Shown here: positions 18,585 through 26,988 of the stretch, piece after piece
How positions within the stretch are numbered: the stretch's first letter is position 1
How the letters are laid out: each line of letters starts with the position of its first letter
NCBI RefSeq assembly: GCF_001721045.1
Contig: NZ_MDER01000031.1
Location: 248,001-312,000, forward strand
Direction: 5' to 3'
Length of the DNA stretch: 64,000 bases
Origin: Paenibacillus nuruki
GTDB taxonomy: Bacteria > Bacillota > Bacilli > Paenibacillales > Paenibacillaceae
The notes under the pieces: generated by a model
Seen by the model: the letters and a program-made list of their open reading frames with translations, nothing else
What the model was told of the DNA's origin: nothing
Databases searched by the model: none
Made by a program: the position numbers and the translations under genes

Positions 18585-19104
18585 CTGTGATATATCCCTC
18601 CACAATCGTTCCGACCTGACCTGCTTTTTCCTCAGGTCCATGTACACTGATCTGGATAGGAAGCAGATATGTTGATTCTTGGGCTTTGGCTGTACCTGTT
18701 GTACTGCTAGAAGTCGCTGTTGGAAGTAAGTTCTTCTGATACTGAATAGCGACTCGATATTGCACTCCATTAACAATCGGATTCAGTACCGCAGCTAACA
18801 CTTGAGGTTGTTCCACCAGCGTAGCGTATAGACTGCAATTACTGATCGACTCACACTTTCGGCTATCGACAGTAGAATTGGATTGAAAATACGTTTTCCA
18901 TGTATCAAAATCTTGCTTTTCGGTATAAACTAATGCGTTACGCGCCAGATTCACCATTACTGTTTTATTCGCATTCGTTTTGGCATAAGATAAAGAATCG
19001 CTAAAGTAAGACATCAATACTAATGAAACAATCGCCAGAATAACGATTGACGCCATCACTTCGATCAAGGTAAAGCCCTCTTCATATTTGCGATACTTTT
19101 TCAT
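18568..19104 (-). CDS. Minor prepilin, PilV-like
   Basis: A 178-residue prepilin and first gene of the minor pilin operon. Leader MKKYRKYEEG, cleavage before Phe11, Glu15 at +5, then a hydrophobic helix. Two cysteines (CESISNC) six residues apart may form a disulfide loop, unlike the major pilin. AAAGGAG lies 8 bases before the ATG. Overlaps the PilW-like gene, which suggests coupled translation. PilV/GspI-type role is inferred from order and length. Confidence 0.85.
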   Translation of the reverse strand: MKKYRKYEEGFTLIEVMASIVILAIVSLVLMSYFSDSLSYAKTNANKTVMVNLARNALVYTEKQDFDTWKTYFQSNSTVDSRKCESISNCSLYATLVEQPQVLAAVLNPIVNGVQYRVAIQYQKNLLPTATSSSTTGTAKAQESTYLLPIQISVHGPEEKAGQVGTIVEGYITDEKIR

Positions 19105-19311
19105 CGGTAGGCTCCTTTTTCTCTAGCTGTCATCATAGATGTAGCATCCGTTCATTAGAGATATGCTCTTATCTACTTCTTCGACCAATAACGCTCTTAA
19201 CTTTATACATCCTTTTTCAATTTCAAATATAGACTCTTCCAGAAACGATAAAATGCCTGATGAATCGTCAAACCTTCCTAATTTTGTATACATCTATCTA
19301 ACCGAAATAAA

Positions 19312-19343
19312 GACAAAGAAAAAAAGCACCTTATAGGTGCTTT
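19312..19343 (-). terminator. Terminator of the FAD monooxygenase gene
   Basis: On the minus strand AAAGCACC, a short loop, GGTGCTTT followed by a T-rich run. It lies 38 bp after the monooxygenase stop. Confidence 0.75.
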
Positions 19344-19380
19344 ATAGATCATGGTTATTTAAATAGCATAATATCTGTAC

Positions 19381-20505
19381 TTAATAGGCTCTTTCTAGTA
19401 AAGCATCACACTGCTGAATAATCTCTTGTTGCGACGATTTACCAGACATTTCATTAATCAGCAACTCTTCAGACAACCGTTGCACTTCTCGTGCTCTTGG
19501 ATATCTTCGGTCATAATAAGCCGATAACGCTTCAGATAACGAGTGATGTTGATCTATTTCCTCAGCTAACACAATCGCATCTTCGATAGCCATCGCTGCA
19601 CCTTGCGCCAGATTGGGAGCACTGGCATGAGCCGCATCTCCGCCGATCACAACACGTTGGCTATACCATTTTTCTTTTAGCACAACCTGACGAATCATAT
19701 TAAATAAGATAGGGCTATCCGGTTGGAAACAGTTGTTCAGGAAATCTTTTTTCCATTGAAACGGTTCTAACATATTGCGAACAGTATCATAACGCTGTTC
19801 TTTGGGATCACGATAATCTTCTTGAACAGGCTTCAGAATAAACATATATCCATCGGTAGCAGTCAGTGGGAATATACCTACTTTATTGTCTTCATTAAGT
19901 AACATATAACTTGTGGTAGTTAATGTACCCGCAGGAAACTCAATCGGTACACGCCATGAACCCATACCTAGATAAGACGATTGAACTTCACGCTGAAGCA
20001 TAATATTACGTACCCGGGAATGAATACCATCAAAGCCTACCAGTAGATCGGCTTTTAAGATCGTATCATCTTCAAAATAAACCGTTATACCCTGTTCGTC
20101 TTCTTCATATGTTTTCAGCTTTTTATTCCACTGCATCGTCACACCCAGTGATAAAGCTTTGGTGAGCAAAATATCATTTAGACTGGAGCGCCAGATTGAA
20201 TTACGCCCCGGTAAATCTTCATTAAGGAACTTCTGGTTCACTTCTAACAGTATCCGTCCTTCTTTGTTCAGGATCTGCATACTATCCAGTTGTACTCCAT
20301 GCTCCAGACACTCTTCGTAGACACCCAAATCTTTTAACACTTTAAACGTATTCTGAGGTTGTGTAATGCCTGTACCCGCAGGTGCATCATGAGCACTACC
20401 TTCACATAGAGTTACATGTAGTCCAATTTTGCGTAGAGAGATTGCAGCAGACAATCCTCCGATTCCTGCTCCGATAATAATTACATTTTCTATAGTGTTC
20501 GACAT
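19381..20505 (-). CDS. FAD-dependent monooxygenase
   Basis: A 374-residue group A flavoprotein monooxygenase of the 3-hydroxybenzoate/salicylate/zeaxanthin epoxidase type. The N-terminal dinucleotide-binding motif is GAGIGGLSAA, the second FAD motif is LLVGFDGIHSRVR, and the third is VVIGGDAAHASAPNLAQGA. These act on aromatic or isoprenoid substrates using NAD(P)H and oxygen; the substrate here cannot be read. The ATG at 20505 has AAGGAG 7 bases upstream, so the longer frame to 20565 is not used. A 16-bp perfect palindrome about 95 bp upstream may be an operator. Stands alone with its own terminator. Confidence 0.85.
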   Translation of the reverse strand: MSNTIENVIIIGAGIGGLSAAISLRKIGLHVTLCEGSAHDAPAGTGITQPQNTFKVLKDLGVYEECLEHGVQLDSMQILNKEGRILLEVNQKFLNEDLPGRNSIWRSSLNDILLTKALSLGVTMQWNKKLKTYEEDEQGITVYFEDDTILKADLLVGFDGIHSRVRNIMLQREVQSSYLGMGSWRVPIEFPAGTLTTTSYMLLNEDNKVGIFPLTATDGYMFILKPVQEDYRDPKEQRYDTVRNMLEPFQWKKDFLNNCFQPDSPILFNMIRQVVLKEKWYSQRVVIGGDAAHASAPNLAQGAAMAIEDAIVLAEEIDQHHSLSEALSAYYDRRYPRAREVQRLSEELLINEMSGKSSQQEIIQQCDALLERAY

Positions 20506-20599
20506 AATGCAGCTCCTTCTGTGTAATAAAACAACTCGATGATTGAACAGCATTTTCAACTGCATCTAAAAGAATAGTTAAAAATAAGCTATATCCTAT

Positions 20600-20615
20600 A
20601 TTTTACATGTAAAAT
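20600..20615. promoter_or_regulatory. Candidate operator palindrome
   Basis: ATTTTACATGTAAAAT is a perfect 16-bp palindrome about 95 bp upstream of the monooxygenase start. Such sites fit a dimeric TetR- or MarR-type repressor. No regulator gene is adjacent. Confidence 0.4.
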
Positions 20616-20815
20616 TTTTAATATGTAAGATTGCTATTTTTGCAAAAGTATGGACAAAGAAGTATATTATTGTCTATTTTCAAAATAATAAGAAATGATT
20701 ATCCACTATTTTACTCTATCACCTCATCAATTTTAAGACCTCCAAAGCATCCACAAAACTAATATTATTTTTTTACTCATACGATGATGTAAATAGTGTT
20801 TTGTAGTGTTTAAAA

Positions 20816-20841
20816 AACGATTTAAGCACCTTAAAATCGTT
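20816..20841. promoter_or_regulatory. Inverted repeat upstream of antiporter
   Basis: Arms AACGATTT and AAATCGTT are perfect over 8 bp with a 10-base centre, about 77 bp before the antiporter start. On the minus strand it is followed by T residues, so it could also be a weak terminator. Confidence 0.3.
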
Positions 20842-20917
20842 GTTTTCAATCAACTTACTATATGTTACTATTCATGTGTCGATTCGAATCAGACAAATCT
20901 ACAAATAGGAGTTTGAT

Positions 20918-22087
20918 ATGGAATTTATATTGTATCTTGTGCTTATTTTATTAGGGACTAAGATAGCTGGGCATGTGTCCGTTCGTTTAGGACAGCCTTC
21001 TGTGTTAGGCGAATTATTAATAGGGATTGTGCTGGGTCCTGCTGTATTAGGATGGATACATCAAGGTTCATTTATAGAGTATTTTGCTGAAATTGGTGTT
21101 CTGTTATTAATGTTTATGGCTGGGTTAGAAACAGATTTAGAACAATTAAAAAAGAATTGGAAATCGGCATTAGCTGTTGCTGTAAGCGGAATTATTCTTC
21201 CTCTGATGGGTGGATTTGGTGTAGGCGAATGGTTCGGATTTTCTGTAGCCCACTCTCTGTTCTTGGGGGTTCTATTAAGTGCTACATCCGTTAGTATTAC
21301 AGTGCAAGTACTCAAAGAAATGAATAAACTAGATTCAAAAGAAGCTACAACTATTTTAGGAGCAGCAGTTGTAGACGATGTATTGGTTGTTATTTTACTA
21401 GCCATATTGACTAGCTTTTTCTCGGGTGGTGCTGGTGGAGATGTTTCTATTCAGTTCATTTTAATCAAAAAGATAATTTTCTTTGCTGTCATCTTTATCG
21501 TAGGCTGGTTAGTCATTCCAAAAGTGCTATTATGGATGTCTAAGTTCCGTGTAATGGAACCTGTATTAACTGTAGCTCTAGTCTTTTGCTTTGCTTTTGC
21601 TTACTTTGGAGAAACAATGGGGATTGCAGGTATTATTGGTGCATTTGCCGCAGGAATGGCTATTTCGCAGACTCCTTTTAGACATCAGGTTGAAATAAAA
21701 ATCGAGCCGATCGCCTATTCTATATTTGTTCCTGTATTTTTTGTAAGTATTGGTCTTAATGTTTCTTTTGAAGGAGTTAGTCAGCAGATTGGATTGCTTA
21801 TTATTCTGACTATTGTAGCTGTAGTAACCAAGCTTTTTGGTGGAGCGATTGGAGCAGGTTTAACAGGGTTTGATAAACGGTCTTCTTTTGCTATAGGTGC
21901 TGGAATGGTATCGCGTGGAGAAGTGGCTTTGATTATTGCCTCTACTGGTCTTAGCTCAGGCTTGCTTCTGCCTGAATTTTTCACAACGATGATTATTATC
22001 ATTATTCTGACAACTTTGATTGCACCGCCAGTACTTAAGATATTATTTAGTCGTAATGATCCTGCTTTACCTGACAAATATATCTAG
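20918..22087 (+). CDS. CPA2-family cation:proton antiporter (NapA-like)
   Basis: A 389-residue protein with about 12 membrane helices that fills the whole length, without the C-terminal TrkA domains of KefB/C. The tandem aspartates in GAAVVDDVLVVILLA (helix 5-6 region) are the ion-binding pair of electrogenic NapA/NhaA-type antiporters. LGQPSVLGELLIGIVLGP near the N-terminus is also typical. AGGAGTTTGAT precedes the ATG. It probably exchanges Na+ or K+ for protons. A lipoprotein gene follows 19 bp downstream and is likely co-transcribed. Confidence 0.9.
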   Translation: MEFILYLVLILLGTKIAGHVSVRLGQPSVLGELLIGIVLGPAVLGWIHQGSFIEYFAEIGVLLLMFMAGLETDLEQLKKNWKSALAVAVSGIILPLMGGFGVGEWFGFSVAHSLFLGVLLSATSVSITVQVLKEMNKLDSKEATTILGAAVVDDVLVVILLAILTSFFSGGAGGDVSIQFILIKKIIFFAVIFIVGWLVIPKVLLWMSKFRVMEPVLTVALVFCFAFAYFGETMGIAGIIGAFAAGMAISQTPFRHQVEIKIEPIAYSIFVPVFFVSIGLNVSFEGVSQQIGLLIILTIVAVVTKLFGGAIGAGLTGFDKRSSFAIGAGMVSRGEVALIIASTGLSSGLLLPEFFTTMIIIIILTTLIAPPVLKILFSRNDPALPDKYI

Positions 22088-22106
22088 ATCAGAGGAGGTA
22101 GTCATC

Positions 22107-22790
22107 ATGAATGTAAAAAATCAAAGTTTAACCATAGCTTCTGTATTATTGCTTACCCTCACTATGACAGCCTGTCAAAAGCAAACCACGGTTCCAGCTA
22201 CAGACTCGCAAGCCAAGCCAGTGGTATCTACGACTACAGAGAATCAACAGGTGGATAAAGATACGGTAGCAGACAGCACAGAATCTTCAAAAGACGAAGC
22301 AACAGCTTCAATCGAACAACGTGAATCTACGAAGTCTTTCGATATGGGAATGGGCGATAAACGGACAGCTACGCTTAAAAAGAGCAATGATTATTCATTA
22401 TATGTGTTTGATGGATACACATTAGATACTACAACCCATCGTCTTCAATTAACGAATAATCCTAAATACTATGCCGACATTGAAAAATTATCTTCTGATT
22501 TCAACCTAGACGAGTTGCGCACGAAAGGTATAAAAGAATTGGCAACGTATGGCGAAGCAAAAGAATATAAAGGCGACCAGTTAGCTGAAGGGCCAATGGT
22601 AAAGGCAAGTTTACTTTTACAAGTTTCTGATGAAAAAGGATTGTATGATTATATTGTCTGGGAAGATGAACAGAGCAAAGATGCTTATATTTTCCGTGTA
22701 CAGTCTCCAGAAGGCAAAGAATCTGAGACTTTCTTAACACCAGCCCTTACATCGTTATCAAGTATTGCATCTACCAGACAGCAGAATTAA
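22107..22790 (+). CDS. Lipoprotein of unknown function
   Basis: A 227-residue predicted lipoprotein: hydrophobic signal and lipobox MTAC, with Cys24 as the lipidation site. A low-complexity Ser/Thr/Gln/Glu linker (about 25-80) leads to a compact alpha/beta domain. AGAGGAGGT lies directly upstream of ATG 22107, which rules out the earlier overlapping start inside the antiporter gene. Co-transcription with the antiporter suggests an envelope role linked to ion homeostasis, but no family was recognised. Confidence 0.75.
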   Translation: MNVKNQSLTIASVLLLTLTMTACQKQTTVPATDSQAKPVVSTTTENQQVDKDTVADSTESSKDEATASIEQRESTKSFDMGMGDKRTATLKKSNDYSLYVFDGYTLDTTTHRLQLTNNPKYYADIEKLSSDFNLDELRTKGIKELATYGEAKEYKGDQLAEGPMVKASLLLQVSDEKGLYDYIVWEDEQSKDAYIFRVQSPEGKESETFLTPALTSLSSIASTRQQN

Positions 22791-22825
22791 TACTATATGG
22801 GTTCAAATCGCATATTTGGCATCAA

Positions 22826-22854
22826 AAAAAGACTCTCGTTATGAGAGTCTTTCG
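22826..22854. terminator. Bidirectional terminator
   Basis: AAAGACTCTC, loop GTTAT, GAGAGTCTTT, flanked by A and T runs. Shared by the convergent lipoprotein and dck genes. Confidence 0.8.
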
Positions 22855-22884
22855 TCTTTGCTAGGTGAGTTACCTCTATGTCTA

Positions 22885-23559
22885 CTACGCTTGTTCCACT
22901 TGACTCAAATTCTTACTACGAGACAACTGAATTGCTTTACCTACTTCATGCAAAATAAAATCAACCGAAGCTGGATCATGAACATCGTATTGATCAATAT
23001 TCAGACGTAACACCGGACATCCTGTAAATTCGTTAATCCACGTCGAATACCGCCCATGCATCTGCTCCCAGTAGGAACGCTCTGTCTCAATCTCCATCTG
23101 GCGACCACGTAGCTCAATTCGGCTCAAGATCGATGGCAGACTGCCTTCCAAGTAGACCAATACATCTGGATGCGGGAAATAAGGCGTCATGACCATCGCT
23201 TCGAATAAGCTTGTGTACGTCTCATAATCCGTAACAGACATGGTTCCTTTATCGGCATGCATTTTGGCAAAAATACCGGTATCTTCATAGATCGAACGAT
23301 CTTGAACATAACCGCCACCTGCTTCAAAAATAGCTTTCTGCTCTTTAAATCGCTCTGCTAAAAAGTAGATCTGAAGATGAAAGCTCCACCGTTCGAAATC
23401 ATGATAAAACTTTTCCAAATATGGATTGTGATCCACTTTTTCTAAAGATGTTTTGAAATTCAAGCGTTCTGCTAACACAGATGTTAATGTTGATTTACCT
23501 ACACCTACAGTACCAGCGACAGTAATAAGTGCATTATCAGGTATGTTGTATTCGTTCAT
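22885..23559 (-). CDS. dck: Deoxyadenosine/deoxycytidine kinase
   Basis: A 224-residue deoxynucleoside kinase that phosphorylates dA/dC for salvage. It shows the P-loop GTVGVGKST, the ERWSFHLQIYFLAERF segment and the DRSIYED motif (the ERS/DRS catalytic motif), plus a LID region with RGR. It closely resembles Bacillus YaaF-type dCK. AAAGGAG precedes the ATG, and the gene start overlaps the end of dgk by 23 bp, so the two are coupled. It lies at the distal end of the dgk-dck operon. Confidence 0.93.
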   Translation of the reverse strand: MNEYNIPDNALITVAGTVGVGKSTLTSVLAERLNFKTSLEKVDHNPYLEKFYHDFERWSFHLQIYFLAERFKEQKAIFEAGGGYVQDRSIYEDTGIFAKMHADKGTMSVTDYETYTSLFEAMVMTPYFPHPDVLVYLEGSLPSILSRIELRGRQMEIETERSYWEQMHGRYSTWINEFTGCPVLRLNIDQYDVHDPASVDFILHEVGKAIQLSRSKNLSQVEQA

Positions 23560-24178
23560 GTATAAGCTCCTTTAGATCAGAAGCAATCTGTGCGAAATGC
23601 TCCTTATTTTCCACAAAATCAATCAAATTACCATCAATCGTAATGATCTGAGTCGATGGTTCATTAATCGCAATCGAAGCCATCGCTTCTTCATAATCAA
23701 GAATCAATTGTTCCAAATACGCTGTATCCATCGATTGTTCAAAAGTACGTTCCCGCTTTTTGATGCGATATAATAACGTTTCTAGATCAGCACGGATATA
23801 CAAAATAATATCAGGCTTAGGTAGATCATCGGTTAACAAATGGTAGATTTGACGGTATTTATCCCGTTGGACACCTTTCAGTGTACGTTCTGAAAAAATC
23901 AAATTCTTATAGATATGATAATCGGAAATAACAGGCTTATGATTGGCTATATATTGTAGTCCGGTATCTTCCAATTGCTTATAACGATTACAGAGAAAAA
24001 ACATCTCTAGCTGAAAGCTCCATTCGTCGATATTCTCATAAAACTTACCGAGAAAAGGGTTTTCTTCTACAATTTCTTTGATAATCGAGATATTCATTTC
24101 CTGAGCTAACATCGTTGCAAGTGTTGTTTTACCAGCACCAATAGCGCCTTCTACAGCAATAAACGGGGTTTGTTTCAT
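23537..24178 (-). CDS. dgk: Deoxyguanosine kinase
   Basis: A 213-residue deoxynucleoside kinase, paralogue of the downstream dck. P-loop GAIGAGKTT, EWSFQLEMFFLCNRY and the SDYHIYKN variant of the catalytic motif, which fits the purine-specific dGK branch. ATG 24178 is preferred over the upstream in-frame ATG because AGGAAGG lies before it and homologous enzymes start near MKQTPFIAVEG. Order dgk-dck is the reverse of the Bacillus yaaF-yaaG pair. Confidence 0.92.
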   Translation of the reverse strand: MKQTPFIAVEGAIGAGKTTLATMLAQEMNISIIKEIVEENPFLGKFYENIDEWSFQLEMFFLCNRYKQLEDTGLQYIANHKPVISDYHIYKNLIFSERTLKGVQRDKYRQIYHLLTDDLPKPDIILYIRADLETLLYRIKKRERTFEQSMDTAYLEQLILDYEEAMASIAINEPSTQIITIDGNLIDFVENKEHFAQIASDLKELIHERIQHT

Positions 24179-24262
24179 AGATGTGGATGTCCTTCCTGTT
24201 ACAATAATCTTCAAACAGACTTATGTATTGTATCACAAGAAGAACGATTGTAGCTGTCTATG

Positions 24263-24655
24263 TTAAGAAGTTTTTTGCTCAATATAGGCTTCTAATAATT
24301 TGGCGAATCGTCCGATATGAATCGGCTTGGTAATATATTGTTCAAATCCAGCAGCTTTCCCTTTGCGAATATCTTCTTCCAGTACAAAAGCACTGATCGC
24401 CCATACGGGTATCGTCGATGTTCGAGAATCTGCTTTCAATTGAGTCAGACCTTCATATCCGTTCATGCCTAGAAAATGAATATCAGATAATATTAAAAAA
24501 GGTTGTGTTTGTATCGCCAATCCAATACCTTCTTGAATCGTAGATGCTTCTAACAACTCAACAGATGGCAATTTCTTTTTAATCAAATGACGCATCAGTA
24601 ACATATTAACTCCATCATCTTCAATATATAGAATCTGGATTTTGGTAGGTTGCAT
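24263..24655 (-). CDS. Single-domain response regulator (receiver A)
   Basis: A 130-residue stand-alone receiver domain. Asp13/Asp14 form the acidic pocket, Asp58 (LILSDIHF) is the expected phosphoacceptor, Ser88 is in the switch position and Lys110 (YITKP) the conserved lysine. No output domain is present, so it would act by protein contact, like CheY/Spo0F. No histidine kinase is in the window. It follows a DUF2294 gene and is preceded by a conserved hairpin element also found before receiver B, its paralogue. Confidence 0.9.
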   Translation of the reverse strand: MQPTKIQILYIEDDGVNMLLMRHLIKKKLPSVELLEASTIQEGIGLAIQTQPFLILSDIHFLGMNGYEGLTQLKADSRTSTIPVWAISAFVLEEDIRKGKAAGFEQYITKPIHIGRFAKLLEAYIEQKTS

Positions 24656-24681
24656 GTAATCCTTCCTTTCTAAAAAAGAAA

Positions 24682-24755
24682 AAGCCGAAAAAGAGGTTGT
24701 TTCACCTCTTTTTCGGCTTAATTCCAGCGCATATATAATGTCTGTATCATTACCG
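24682..24755 (-). ncRNA. Conserved intergenic hairpin element, copy A
   Basis: Between DUF2294 gene A and receiver A. On the minus strand: a CGGTAATGAT-CAGACAT-ATGCGCTG-AATTA segment, then a 16-bp stem with a GAAACA loop, then a T-rich run. The stem is long enough to act as terminator or attenuator. Copy B at 26893-26965 has the same order of sequence blocks, a matching loop and one compensating base-pair change, so the structure and not only the sequence seems kept. RNA function is inference. Confidence 0.45.
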
Positions 24756-24779
24756 TATATTTATATCGTTCAGTATTCT

Positions 24780-25457
24780 TTATTCTTCAAAAACATATAC
24801 AACCATACTCTGATCACGTTCAAAGTTCCAATCCGCATACAGGTCGACTAATTTCTTTTGTAAAATACATTCCAGATCGACGTGTTGTTCTAACAACCGC
24901 TTTTCTAGTTTACGTTTGGTTGACTTCAATATATTTTCATAACCGAGATCAATTAATTCTTTTTCAAGTAATATGGTTATACCCTTTCGAAAGATAATTA
25001 ACAATCTAGGATGAACCCACCAGGAGTCGATAAAAGCAGGTGTTTTCTGAACTTCAGCAGTTACTTTCATCACTTGATCATGGATTTCATTTTTCCCTTG
25101 ATAATCTTCTGTCTCCATCCAGCTAGAACCGAACAAGCCAGCGATCACGCCGGAAGAATTGTGCAAACCCCAATCATAATACATATCTGTCACTTTCAGA
25201 TCTAAATGGTCATTTAAAAACACTTTAAGCTCAGGTAACATAGATTTCATAATCAGTTCTCGTGTATAACGAAAAGCTTGTTCTTCCTCTTGGCTCAATA
25301 AAAATTCCTCTACCGGACTCAAAAAGTTCCGTAAATGAATCAAAATGCAGCGATCGGACAGAACAATATGTACTGATTCTGGTCCTTTACCAAAGCGTTT
25401 TCTTAGCATTTTACTAACAAAACTGGTTGCTTGGCTTACCAATTCATTGTATTGCAT
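24780..25457 (-). CDS. DUF2294 (MpsC-like) protein A, two repeats
   Basis: A 225-residue cytoplasmic protein made of two DUF2294 repeats, about residues 1-105 and 130-225. The first ends with MYYDWGLHNSSGVIAGL and the second with LYADWNFERDQSMVVYVF; the shared Tyr/Asp-Trp element marks the duplication. DUF2294 corresponds to MpsC of a proposed Na+-translocating system, but no membrane partner is present. ATG 25457 has GGAGG 7 bases upstream. It shares the segment AFRYTRELIMKSMLPEL with paralogues B and C. Confidence 0.8.
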   Translation of the reverse strand: MQYNELVSQATSFVSKMLRKRFGKGPESVHIVLSDRCILIHLRNFLSPVEEFLLSQEEEQAFRYTRELIMKSMLPELKVFLNDHLDLKVTDMYYDWGLHNSSGVIAGLFGSSWMETEDYQGKNEIHDQVMKVTAEVQKTPAFIDSWWVHPRLLIIFRKGITILLEKELIDLGYENILKSTKRKLEKRLLEQHVDLECILQKKLVDLYADWNFERDQSMVVYVFEE

Positions 25458-25633
25458 ACCTTTGCCTCCATACGAATATACTCCATTTTGCTCTATCATT
25501 CACATGGAGTGTAAAGATCACAATACAATAAACTCAAATGTGCATATTCAATATAATGATATTCAAAAAGGAATTAAGATTCCCTTGCTAAAGTATTATA
25601 GCATTTTACGATGTTAACCACTAGCCCATTTCG

Positions 25634-26314
25634 TTATTCTTCAAACGTATACATAATCATACTATGATCGTTCTCAAAACTCCAATCCACATAAAGATCA
25701 GCTATTTTTTTGTTGAAAATAGGTTCGATCTGAATTTCCTGCTCTAATAACATTTTCTCGATTTTCCCTTTAGTCATCCGTAACATATTTTCATAACCCA
25801 GACCAATCAGTTCTTTTTCCAAAAGAATAGTGGTTCCTTTACGAAGAATAAACAATGTTTTGGAGTTGATCCACCAGGAGTCCATCCATGTCGGAGGTTT
25901 TTGCAATTCAGTCGTGGCTCTTATAATCTCACGATGTAATTCTTCTTTACCTTCATAGTCTTCTTGAGTAGCATTGAAATCATAATCCAGCAATCCTACA
26001 ATCACTCCCGAAGCGTTATATATCCCCCAGTCATAGTACAGATCAACGACTTTTAATTCTAACTCTTCGGTCATAAAATTTCTAAGTTCAGGCAACATCG
26101 ATTTCATAATCAATTCACGCGTATAACGAAAAGCTTGTTCTTCTTCCTGACTTAGCAAAAACTTTTCAACTGGACTTAAAAAGTTTTTGAGATGTAAAAT
26201 GATACATTGTTCACATAAATACACAGATACCGCTTCAGGCCCCTTACCGAAACGATTTCTTAATAATTTTGTAGTATAACTTGTGGTTTGATTAATTAAT
26301 TTTTTCCGATTCAA
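25634..26314 (-). CDS. DUF2294 (MpsC-like) protein B, two repeats
   Basis: A 226-residue paralogue of A and C with the same two-repeat layout (LYYDWGIYNASGVIVGL, then LYVDWSFENDHSMIMYTF). Start is TTG with GGGAG 8 bases upstream. Unlike A and C it is not followed directly by a receiver gene; it lies between receiver B and DUF2294 A, so it looks like an extra copy produced during expansion of the array. Function unknown. Confidence 0.8.
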   Translation of the reverse strand: MNRKKLINQTTSYTTKLLRNRFGKGPEAVSVYLCEQCIILHLKNFLSPVEKFLLSQEEEQAFRYTRELIMKSMLPELRNFMTEELELKVVDLYYDWGIYNASGVIVGLLDYDFNATQEDYEGKEELHREIIRATTELQKPPTWMDSWWINSKTLFILRKGTTILLEKELIGLGYENMLRMTKGKIEKMLLEQEIQIEPIFNKKIADLYVDWSFENDHSMIMYTFEE

Positions 26315-26376
26315 TGATTACACTCCCAATATAATATCCCAGTTCCATTCCTAGATTTGGGTATGTTACATCATTT

Positions 26377-26405
26377 AGTATCTGTACAACGGCTATACAG
26401 ATACT
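26377..26405. promoter_or_regulatory. Inverted repeat between receiver B and DUF2294 B
   Basis: Perfect 9-bp arms AGTATCTGT and ACAGATACT around an 11-base centre. No T-run follows on either strand, so an operator or RNA stem is more likely than a terminator. Confidence 0.35.
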
Positions 26406-26459
26406 TGTACATCTGTTTAAAGTAAAAGATTTGGCTTGGCAAACATCATTCTTAGTTTA

Positions 26460-26867
26460 CTAATTCGTATTTATAGTTCCAACCGTTACCGTATTTTTAA
26501 TTAATTTCACTATTTTTTGTACATCATATGGCTTCGTAATATACTTTTCAAATCCTGCATTCAGCCCATTTTTGATATCCGATTCAAAAACACTTGCGCT
26601 AACTGCCCAGATCGGAGTAGGTTCTTGAACCATCCATGACTTAATTTCTTTCAAAGCTGTAAATCTATCTTGATCGGGTAATCCTATATCTAATAAAATT
26701 AACGATAATTTACGCTCTTTAGCAATCTCGATACCTTGTCTAGCCGTCGTGGCTTCAATTAATTTGAGCGAAGGTAACTTTTTCAAAAAGATATGACGCA
26801 TCAAGGCTAGATTAATTTCATCATCCTCAATATAAAGAACCTCATTTTGTACTTGGTTCATATTCAT
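26460..26867 (-). CDS. Single-domain response regulator (receiver B)
   Basis: A 135-residue stand-alone receiver, paralogue of receiver A (shared LYIEDD, LMRHIFLKKLPSLKLIEA and KYITKP blocks). Acidic pocket Glu14/Asp15/Asp16, phosphoacceptor Asp60 (LILLDIGLP), Ser90 switch and Lys112. GGAGG lies before the ATG. Sits after DUF2294 C and the hairpin element copy B, the same order as in the A module. No output domain. Confidence 0.9.
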   Translation of the reverse strand: MNMNQVQNEVLYIEDDEINLALMRHIFLKKLPSLKLIEATTARQGIEIAKERKLSLILLDIGLPDQDRFTALKEIKSWMVQEPTPIWAVSASVFESDIKNGLNAGFEKYITKPYDVQKIVKLIKNTVTVGTINTN

Positions 26868-26892
26868 CGATATGCCTCCTTTAAATAAAAAT

Positions 26893-26965
26893 AGACCGAA
26901 GAAAAGGTAGTTTCACCTGTTCTTCGGCCTAATTTCAGCGCATAATCATGTCTGAATCATTACCG
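26893..26965 (-). ncRNA. Conserved intergenic hairpin element, copy B
   Basis: Between DUF2294 C and receiver B. It repeats the blocks of copy A on the minus strand (CGGTAATGATTCAGACATG, ATGCGCTG, AATTA) and a stem capped by GGT-GAAACT-ACC. One stem pair differs from copy A by an A-U to G-C exchange; one pair is mismatched. See copy A for interpretation. Confidence 0.45.
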
Positions 26966-26988
26966 ATCATATATTCTTTATCGTTATA

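Larger units (their letters stand above)
20506..20917. other. 412-bp AT-rich divergent intergenic region
   Basis: It separates the minus-strand monooxygenase from the plus-strand antiporter. It contains a perfect 16-bp palindrome at 20600-20615 and an imperfect inverted repeat at 20816-20841. No coding frame with a ribosome binding site is seen on either strand. Confidence 0.6.

Noticed and set aside
24682-24719. Simple terminator only
   Set aside because: Not fully rejected, but the conserved block outside the stem in both copies is unexplained by termination alone.
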